A stretch of 64,000 nucleotides of DNA from positions 1-64,000 of the forward strand of contig JBARIW010000066.1 of assembly GCA_049799955.1 (NCBI GenBank). Direction: 5' to 3'. Position numbers and translations under genes: made by a program. This DNA is from JBGTFE01 sp049799955. Lineage in GTDB: Bacteria; Acidobacteriota; Blastocatellia; Pyrinomonadales; Pyrinomonadaceae. Shown one piece after another: positions 18,677 to 24,944 of the stretch; the first letter of the stretch is position 1, and the number at the start of each line of letters is the position of its first letter. Under the pieces are notes generated by a model that searched no databases, had not been told where the DNA came from, and worked only from the letters and a program-made list of their open reading frames with translations.

Positions 18677-19049
18677 ATCTTTTCTCCGGTTAATAGTATC
18701 TTTTCTGTGGATATGAATATCTTTTCGCTGATAAATGTATTCTTTTCTTCGGATAAATCAATCTTTTCCCCGATAAATGCATCTTTTCTTCGTCCGAACC
18801 TATCTTGCCGTCGTCTAAGAGCATCTTTTCGCTGGATAAACGTATCTTTTCTTTGTCCGAAGCTATCTTTTCGCGGATAATCGCATCTTTTCGCCGATAT
18901 TTGTATCTGTTCGTCGTCTAAGACCGTCTGTTCGATGGATAAAGCCGTCTGTTTGTCGTCTAAACCTGTCTGTTCGCCGTCTGAAAGCATCTGCCAGCCG
19001 ATATTCATGTCTGTTCATTGATATTTGTGTCTGAATTTTGTCTAAACGA
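18677..19049. repeat. Array of 18 short cores spaced 20-21 bp (phased repeat)
   Basis: On the plus strand an 8-bp core (ATCTTTTC in the left half, GTCTGTTC or close variants in the right half) starts at 18677, 18698, 18719, 18740, 18761, 18781, 18802, 18823, 18844, 18865, 18885, 18905, 18926, 18947, 18968, 18989, 19009 and 19029. Steps are 21 bp with five or six of 20 bp. The bases between cores resemble CGGATAAATG or CGTCTAAGAC. The array lies in the 733-bp gap between the divergent receptor and peroxidase genes. The spacing equals about two helical turns. Because 21 is divisible by three, two minus-strand frames stay open and would encode a 7-residue repeat; no ribosome site supports translation. 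Confidence 0.85.
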
Positions 19050-19171
19050 ATTTTAAGTGATATATTATATGGCTTGTCGCGGAACATATCCCTACTGAGT
19101 TAATTTAAATCAAATTAGAAAATATCCGAATTTATATAAAAGCGCGTTTGGCGAGGAGTTTTTTTTAGCAG

Positions 19172-21988
19172 ATGCATCGCACTAAAATAATTGTCTGTTT
19201 ACTTTTCATTTTATTCGCAGTTACATTTTACGGCTACCAGAGCGTTACGCCGACGGTGAGCGGTCGAACCGCCGCAACCGGCGATGCGCTTTTCGCACCG
19301 AACGGCGTGAAGGCTTCGGACGGGAATTACGCCGATAAAATCGGTGTGATGTGGGAGACTGTGCGCGGCGCGAATCTTTATAGGATTTTCCGCAATACGA
19401 CGAATAATTCCGCTTCGGCAACTGATGTCGGGACGACTCCGGCTAATTATTTTTTCGATACGAACGCGCCGGCTGCCAATCAAAATTATTTTTACTGGGT
19501 GCGCGCGGAAAACGGCAGCGCGACGAGCATTTTAAGCGCGTCCGACACAGGCTTGCGCGCAGTCGGAACCGATAATCCTGATATTTTTTTCCCGCCTCTT
19601 CTTCCGACGCCCGCGCCGACCGGAAATGAGATTACGGCGGCGAAAGCGGCGCTCGGAAAAGCTTTGTTCTGGGATGAGCAGATGTCTTCGACACAGACGG
19701 TCGCCTGCGGAACGTGTCATCGTCCGGCAACGGGCGGCTCCGACCCGCGAACGGTCGTTAATAATGTTCGTTCGACAAATCCGGGCTTTGATAATGTTTT
19801 TAACACGGCGGACGACGTTTTCGGCTCGCCCGGCGTTCCGATGAATAATGCCGACGGCTCGTATTCATTTTCAAACAGCTTCGGACTCAGCGAGCAGGTT
19901 ACGCCGCGAAAAGCGCCCACGTATATAAACGCGGGCTATCCCACCGAGGGCTTGTTCTGGGACGGGCGCGCTTCCGACACGTTCCGCGACCCGATTACGA
20001 ACGCCGTTCTTTTGTCGGGATTTGCGGCGCTCGAAAGTCAGGTTTTAGGTCCGCCGCTTTCGTCCGGCGAAATGGCGCACGGCGGCAGAAACTGGACGCA
20101 GGTTGCCGCGCAAATCGCCGCCGCCAAACCGCTCGCGCTGGCGACAAAAGTTCCGCAGTCTCTATCGAGCTGGATAAATGGTCGGACTTACCCGCAGCTT
20201 TTTGAAGAAGCTTTCGGCACGGCGGACGTTACGCCCGCGCGGATTGCGATGGCAATCGCCACGCACGAACGCACGCTGTTTTCCGACCAGACGCCGCTCG
20301 ACAAATGGTCGGCGCAAATCGAATCGCTCACCGCGCAGGAAACGCGCGGGCGGCAGCTTTTCAGGAATTCGTGCACAATCTGCCATGTCGGCTCGCTTTT
20401 AACCGACCAAAGATTTCACAATATCGGCGTTCGTCCCGCAAATGAAGATTTGGGACGCGGCGGCATTACCGGAATCTCCGACGACAACGGGCGATTCAAA
20501 GTCCCGAATCTGAGAAACGTCGAGCTTCACGCGCCGTATATGCACAACGGCAGGTTTGCGACGCTCGAACAAGTCGTCGATTTTTACGACCGCGGCGGAG
20601 ATTTCGACGCGCCGAATCTCGACATCGACCCGCTCGGACTTTCAAATCAGCAAAAAGCCGACCTCGTCGCTTTTCTGAAGCGCCCGCTGACGGACACGCG
20701 CGTAGCAAACGAGCTGCCGCCTTTTGACCGTCCGAAGCTTTATACGGAATCGCCGCGCATTCCCGTAATTACGGGAACGGGACGCGCCGGTTCGGGCGGA
20801 ATCATTCCGAAAGTTACCGCCGTCGAGCCGCCTTTTATCGGAAATTTGAATTTTACGGTCGGAATTTCACAGGCGCTCGGAAACGCGCAGGGCTATCTCA
20901 TCATCGATACAACCGACCCGGGCGCAGGCACGTCCATTCCCGCGGGCGGCGCGTTTCCGCCTTTTCAGGTCTTTATGCCGGGAAAGGGAAACGGCAAAGG
21001 TTATGGCTCGGTCAACGTCGAGCTTCCGAATAATCCTGATTTAATCGGGCAGAGCTTTTACGGGCGTTGGTATATCGTGGACGCGGGCGCGGTAAATGGA
21101 TTTTCGGTTTCTCCGCCGTTTCGTTTCACACTGTTTCCGCAGGCGACAAATATTAATAAAACTCACGTCGATTTTGACGGCGACCGCAAAACCGATATAT
21201 CAATCTTTCGCCCGTCAAATGGCGAATGGTGGTATCTGAAAAGCGGAAACGGCGCGAACGCGGCGTTTCAATTCGGCGCGGGAACGGACAAAATCGTTCC
21301 TGCCGATTACACCGGCGACGGCAAGACGGACGTTGCCATCTTTCGCCCGTCGAACGGCAACTGGTATATTCTCCGCTCGGAAGATTTTTCATATTATTCC
21401 TACCCGTTCGGCACTTCAGGCGACGTTCCGACGGTCGGAGATTTCGACGTTGACGGCAAAGCCGATTCCGCCGTTTTTCGCCCGTCCGATACAAACTGGT
21501 ACATCCGACGCTCTTCCGACAGCGGCTTTACGATTCGGCAGTTCGGAGCAACCGGCGACATTCCCGTCGCGGCTGACTACGACGCGGACGGCAAAACGGA
21601 TATGGCGATTTACCGCCCGTCGCTCGGTCAATGGTGGCTCAATCGCTCGACCGAAGGCGTGATTGCCTTTACTTTCGGAACAAGCACGGACAAGCCGGTT
21701 CAGGGCGATTATACGGGCGACGGCAAAGCTGATGTTACTATCTGGCGACCTTCCACAGGCGAATGGTTTGTTTTGAGAAGCGAAGATTACAGTTATTATT
21801 CGGTTCCGTTCGGAGCAAACGGCGACGTTCCCGCGCCCGGCGATTATGACGGCGACGGCAAAGCCGACACAGCCGTCTTCCGCCCGTCAGGCTCGACATG
21901 GTACGTCAATCGCTCGACTCAGGGAATTTTAATTCAGGGCTTCGGCGCGAGCGGCGATTATCCCGCGCCCGCTGCTTACGTGCCGTAA
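19172..21988 (+). CDS. Di-haem cytochrome c peroxidase (MauG/CcpA family) fused to FG-GAP repeats
   Basis: A 938-residue exported protein. After the signal peptide comes a fibronectin-III-like domain (about 40-130, IGVMWETVRGANLYRIFRN). The peroxidase follows with two c-type haem sites, ACGTCH near residue 177 and SCTICH near 399, plus conserved features such as GKALFWDEQMSS, PTYINAGYPTEGLFWDGR and NLRNVELHAPYMHNG. This family reduces hydrogen peroxide or performs MauG-like oxidations in the periplasm. From about residue 665 seven FG-GAP-type repeats (DFDGDRKTDISIFRPSNGEW and similar) are fused on. They resemble the repeats in the gene at 3-1100. The repeats may tether the enzyme to the surface or a partner; that is inference. 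Confidence 0.87.
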   Translation: MHRTKIIVCLLFILFAVTFYGYQSVTPTVSGRTAATGDALFAPNGVKASDGNYADKIGVMWETVRGANLYRIFRNTTNNSASATDVGTTPANYFFDTNAPAANQNYFYWVRAENGSATSILSASDTGLRAVGTDNPDIFFPPLLPTPAPTGNEITAAKAALGKALFWDEQMSSTQTVACGTCHRPATGGSDPRTVVNNVRSTNPGFDNVFNTADDVFGSPGVPMNNADGSYSFSNSFGLSEQVTPRKAPTYINAGYPTEGLFWDGRASDTFRDPITNAVLLSGFAALESQVLGPPLSSGEMAHGGRNWTQVAAQIAAAKPLALATKVPQSLSSWINGRTYPQLFEEAFGTADVTPARIAMAIATHERTLFSDQTPLDKWSAQIESLTAQETRGRQLFRNSCTICHVGSLLTDQRFHNIGVRPANEDLGRGGITGISDDNGRFKVPNLRNVELHAPYMHNGRFATLEQVVDFYDRGGDFDAPNLDIDPLGLSNQQKADLVAFLKRPLTDTRVANELPPFDRPKLYTESPRIPVITGTGRAGSGGIIPKVTAVEPPFIGNLNFTVGISQALGNAQGYLIIDTTDPGAGTSIPAGGAFPPFQVFMPGKGNGKGYGSVNVELPNNPDLIGQSFYGRWYIVDAGAVNGFSVSPPFRFTLFPQATNINKTHVDFDGDRKTDISIFRPSNGEWWYLKSGNGANAAFQFGAGTDKIVPADYTGDGKTDVAIFRPSNGNWYILRSEDFSYYSYPFGTSGDVPTVGDFDVDGKADSAVFRPSDTNWYIRRSSDSGFTIRQFGATGDIPVAADYDADGKTDMAIYRPSLGQWWLNRSTEGVIAFTFGTSTDKPVQGDYTGDGKADVTIWRPSTGEWFVLRSEDYSYYSVPFGANGDVPAPGDYDGDGKADTAVFRPSGSTWYVNRSTQGILIQGFGASGDYPAPAAYVP

Positions 21989-22012
21989 TTCGTAATTGAT
22001 TTTAGCTTTAGC

Positions 22013-22834
22013 TTACGGCAGCTTCTCGTGAATCGTTTCCGTAAATGTTCCGTCGGGATAACCGCTGCCGTGGCTTGTTACGTCGTAGGACAAAGTATAG
22101 AGCATAATGCCGAGCTTATTTCCCGTCGGCGGCTCGTATTTGCAAAAGGAAATCACGTCGTTCAGGGGCGTGAAATCGTCCGGCGGCGCCATACAACTGA
22201 CTCCGATGGCAATTTTTTCGTAGGCGGGATTTTCGACCGTACCGATTATCCGGGCATATTGTTCGTAAATGGCAGTTGTCGATTGGACATCCCAAGCAGG
22301 CGTATAAGGCGTGTAATCCATCGTTTCGATATAGTTAAAAACAGCCGCATAGTCTTTCAGAACCTCCGGGCTATACGTCCACGGACTGTAAATCGGGGCG
22401 GTCATTATCGCTTCCGAGCCGATGGCGTCGCGGATTGCCTGAACGACGCCGACAATGCTGCTCTTACCGTCGGGCGGCTCGAAGTCAACGGTTATGCCGT
22501 CCACGCCCCAATCGTCAAAGGCAGCCTTGACGGTCTGCGCAAAAGTCGTCGGGTCTTGCGATGAAAACGAGCCGCCGAGAATGCCGAGCGTAAACTTCGT
22601 CTTTTTCTCCTGATTCTGCTGCCGCGCGCGAATGTCCTGCATCCAGCCTTTGATTGTCGCCTCGTCGTTATACAGAACGAGACGGTCAAAATTAAGCGTG
22701 CCGTCCGAATTCAAAATAACGTAGAAAAGAACGACAACATCGACGTAATCCGGCGTCATATCGAGCGTCGGCGATTTTCCCTGTCCGGTCGGCTCTTCGC
22801 CGCTCCAATAAGCAATGTATAATTCGCTACTCAT
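22013..22834 (-). CDS. Glycoside hydrolase family 18 protein without signal peptide
   Basis: A 273-residue TIM-barrel protein. The start IAYWSGEEPT, TLGILGGSFSS, the catalytic motif GVDGITVDFEPP and later METMDYTPYTPAW match GH18, which includes chitinases and endo-N-acetylglucosaminidases. The catalytic glutamate is present; the DxxDxDxE middle aspartate is Thr. No signal peptide is seen, so it may act in the cytoplasm or leave by a non-Sec route. AAAGGAG precedes the start. A good sigma-70 promoter sits 47 bases upstream. Confidence 0.82.
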   Translation of the reverse strand: MSSELYIAYWSGEEPTGQGKSPTLDMTPDYVDVVVLFYVILNSDGTLNFDRLVLYNDEATIKGWMQDIRARQQNQEKKTKFTLGILGGSFSSQDPTTFAQTVKAAFDDWGVDGITVDFEPPDGKSSIVGVVQAIRDAIGSEAIMTAPIYSPWTYSPEVLKDYAAVFNYIETMDYTPYTPAWDVQSTTAIYEQYARIIGTVENPAYEKIAIGVSCMAPPDDFTPLNDVISFCKYEPPTGNKLGIMLYTLSYDVTSHGSGYPDGTFTETIHEKLP

Positions 22835-22880
22835 ATTGTATCTCCTTTAATTGGGTTTTGACGGTATTTGAAACGCAAGA

Positions 22881-22909
22881 ATAATACACCTTTAACAGGG
22901 CGAAGACAA
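22881..22909 (-). promoter_or_regulatory. Sigma-70-type promoter for the GH18 gene
   Basis: On the minus strand, TTGTCT (22904-22909), a 17-bp spacer and TATTAT (22881-22886). The -10 box ends 47 bases before the GH18 start codon. Confidence 0.6.
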
Positions 22910-22937
22910 TAATTAATTTAAATTCCGCGACGGCGCG

Positions 22938-23240
22938 TTAAATTTTGTGCGTGACGTTTTTGTTGCTTTGATTGATTCTTTGAATATGTTCGAGAATGAG
23001 CTGTGCCGTTTGTTCCGGTTCATAATCAGATGTGTCTAGCGCCAGCGCGTTTGGGTGCGGCATTTTAAGAACTTCGAATTCGTTGAGCCACCACTGAATA
23101 TTGATAAGCTGATTATCGACGACCTTCGCGCCCGTCATTCACCCGATTTCTCTGGCGGTCGTATATTTCCCGACGGCGGGAACGCCGATAATGTAGATGA
23201 TGATGTTTCGGATGTTGCATACTGTCCGGTGAATATTTAT
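22938..23240 (-). pseudogene. Decayed P-loop kinase (AAA_18/shikimate-kinase-like)
   Basis: Reading the minus strand, the frame gives NIIIYIIGVPAVGKYTTAREIG, then a TGA stop at 23139-23141, then MTGAKVVDNQLINIQWWLN and a tail with NALALDTSDYEPEQTAQLIL. GxPxVGKYT followed by a D/HNxL pattern is the Walker A and lid start of a known small kinase family of about 170-180 residues. Here the middle, about 80 residues, is missing. An ATG at about 23220 lies one base out of frame, as if one C had been inserted after the start. The pieces make clear that a functional copy once stood here. The short frame 22938-23138 is only its remnant. Confidence 0.7.
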
Positions 23241-23254
23241 AAAGTTCAGGAAAT

Positions 23255-23695
23255 TTAATGTTCCGTAACGAGCAGCAAAGCTTTTTCGCCCGGATAACGT
23301 CCGCGCCGGTGTAAAACTCGTCGTTCTAAAACTTGTTCGTCGTGATTCATCTGCAAAATTCGAACAGTTGCTTCGCCGATTTCGGTTAGCGGTTCAATAA
23401 TAACTTCGTTTAGACGAAAATGTTCGCGCCAGCGCATCGCACGCGGATTGTAGAAGCGAACCAATTCTTTTGTGTCAGGTATTAAAGAAGCAATGTCGCT
23501 GCCTTTGTAACGGTTGCAGAAAACACAAGCCAGAGCGAGATTTTCTAATTCTGTCGAACCGCCGTGTTTACGGCTGATGATGTGTTCTATTTGAAATCTG
23601 AAAAAAGCGTCTTCTTCCGCTAACAAACAATATTCGCAAACGTGTTGGGCGCAAGCAGCGACGATTTGGCGGGTTTCGGAATTTATTTTACTCAT
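23255..23695 (-). CDS. HNH endonuclease
   Basis: A 146-residue protein with CEYCLLAEEDAFF, then IEHIISRKHGGSTELENLALACVFCN and YKGSDI, the zinc-cysteine pairs and the H-N-H core of the HNH nuclease fold (McrA-like). The stand-alone form is common in cyanobacteria and related phyla. The function is unknown; defence or DNA repair are both possible. It is coupled by ATGA (23692-23695) to an upstream 79-residue gene. Its 3' end abuts the kinase remnant. Confidence 0.88.
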   Translation of the reverse strand: MSKINSETRQIVAACAQHVCEYCLLAEEDAFFRFQIEHIISRKHGGSTELENLALACVFCNRYKGSDIASLIPDTKELVRFYNPRAMRWREHFRLNEVIIEPLTEIGEATVRILQMNHDEQVLERRVLHRRGRYPGEKALLLVTEH

Positions 23696-23931
23696 CCGGC
23701 AAGAAAATCGCGGGCGCGAGCCTTTGCCAGTCGCATTAAATGTTCGATTTGCATATAGTGGTCGAGTTCGGACTTCTCGGCAGGCGATAATTCGCCTTCT
23801 TTTTCACGCGCCAGTAAATCTTCAACCCGCGCCTGTGCCGCTTCCGAAGGGCGAAAATCAACCACATTCTGCGGAGTCGTTCCGGCGGCAATAAAATCGA
23901 CAACTTCTTCGTATGCTTTAACTGTGTTCAT
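23692..23931 (-). CDS. Small partner protein of the HNH endonuclease
   Basis: A 79-residue, mostly helical, acidic protein. The ATG at 23931 is preferred over 23949 because it starts the conserved part NTVKAYEEVVDFIAAG. It continues with PQNVVDFRPSEAAQARVEDLL and a helix ending LMRLAKARARDFLAG. I recall such short proteins directly upstream of stand-alone HNH genes in several phyla. The stop overlaps the HNH start, so the two are made together, as antitoxin/toxin or other partner pairs are. The actual role is unknown. Confidence 0.75.
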   Translation of the reverse strand: MNTVKAYEEVVDFIAAGTTPQNVVDFRPSEAAQARVEDLLAREKEGELSPAEKSELDHYMQIEHLMRLAKARARDFLAG

Positions 23932-23979
23932 AGCAAAATCAGAATACAACTTTACCGATAATTATAGCATTAATTTTTA

Positions 23980-24783
23980 CTAAATAATCGTAGTTACAAT
24001 TTCTCGAATACTTCTCTGTAATTCGCGGTCGTCGGTAATCGGCGAAACGATGGCGACTTCCGCCGCTTCGATTGGCGAGATGCCTTTGGCAATCATCTGC
24101 GCGGCGTAGATAAGCAGGCGCGTGGAGACGCCTTCTTCGAGTCCGTGTCCGCGAAGATTGCGGACTTTTTGACCGATTTTTACCAAATCCGCCGATGTTT
24201 GTTCGTCAATTCCGCCTTCTTTGGCGACAATAGCGGTTTCGTCTTCGGCGTTCGGATAATCGAATTCCATTGCGACGAAACGCTGGCGCGTCGATTGTTT
24301 CAAATCCTTGAGAACGGATTGATAGCCCGGATTGTAGGAGACGACGAGCATAAATTCGGGCGGCGCTTCGATGATTGTACCGCGTTTTTCGATTGGCAGC
24401 CTGCGGCGGTCGTCCGTCAAAGGGTGAATAATGACGACCGTATCCTTTCTGGCTTCGACAACCTCGTCGAGATAGCAAATCGCGCCCGAACGAACGGCTG
24501 TCGTCAGCGGTCCGTCGTGCCAGACGGTTTCTTCGCCTTCGAGCAGAAATCTCCCGACCAAATCGGTCGAAGACAAATCTTCATGGCAGGCTACCGTTAT
24601 CAGCGGGCGATTCATTTTATACGCCATATATTCGACAAATCTGGTCTTGCCGCAGCCGGTCGGACCTTTCAGCATCACCGGCAGACGCGCCGCATAAGCG
24701 GCTTCGAACAATTCGACTTCCTGTTTTATCGGCAAATAAAAAGGCTCGTTATTAACTTTGTATTTTTCAACTGCTAATTCCAT
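23980..24783 (-). CDS. CbbQ/NirQ/NorQ-type AAA+ ATPase (MoxR class)
   Basis: A 267-residue ATPase with Walker A GPTGCGKTRFVEYMA near residue 40, the motif ACHEDLSSTDLVGRF, Walker B ICYLDEVVEAR, sensor-1 region LVVSYNPGYQS, arginine finger STRQRFVAMEF and the C-terminal lid. Family members work with a VWA-domain protein (CbbO/NorD) to activate or insert metal centres into enzymes such as nitric oxide reductase or RuBisCO. No VWA partner, NorCB or cbb gene lies in the window, so the client is unknown. The gene stands alone, with an AT-rich upstream gap. Confidence 0.88.
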   Translation of the reverse strand: MELAVEKYKVNNEPFYLPIKQEVELFEAAYAARLPVMLKGPTGCGKTRFVEYMAYKMNRPLITVACHEDLSSTDLVGRFLLEGEETVWHDGPLTTAVRSGAICYLDEVVEARKDTVVIIHPLTDDRRRLPIEKRGTIIEAPPEFMLVVSYNPGYQSVLKDLKQSTRQRFVAMEFDYPNAEDETAIVAKEGGIDEQTSADLVKIGQKVRNLRGHGLEEGVSTRLLIYAAQMIAKGISPIEAAEVAIVSPITDDRELQRSIREIVTTII

Positions 24784-24845
24784 AAAATTTTATTCGCGGG
24801 CGAAAATGTAATCTTAACACTCGCTCAAAATTAGTGGCAACAGGT

Positions 24846-24942
24846 GAAAAAGTAAAAAGTAAAAAAGTAAAAAACCGTTTCGCTAAACATTTAAGTTTAA
24901 CTGAACGGCTTTTTACTTTTGCCTTTTTACTTTTTACTTAAA
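24846..24942. repeat. 7-bp-word foldback, GTAAAAA type
   Basis: Left arm of GTAAAAA/AGTAAAA words ending in CCGTTTCG; right arm of CTTTTTAC words. The arms pair imperfectly around CCG...CGG. It lies just past the nrdJ stop codon and may end its transcript. Confidence 0.7.
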
Positions 24943-24944
24943 AT

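Noticed and set aside
18661..19008. Protein-coding gene of 115 codons in the repeat array
   Set aside because: Its open state follows from the 21-bp period. There is no ribosome site at the ATG, and the array continues beyond the start codon. Kept as a question, not as a gene.
18661..19049. CRISPR array
   Set aside because: The period is only 20-21 bp with no constant repeat of 23 bp or more and no unique spacers, and no cas gene is in the window.
23055..23258. Plus-strand frame of 67 codons
   Set aside because: Antisense to the kinase remnant, whose Walker A motif shows the real direction.
24145..24777. Plus-strand frame of 210 codons opposite the NorQ-type ATPase
   Set aside because: Mirror of a conserved AAA+ gene; no motif of its own.
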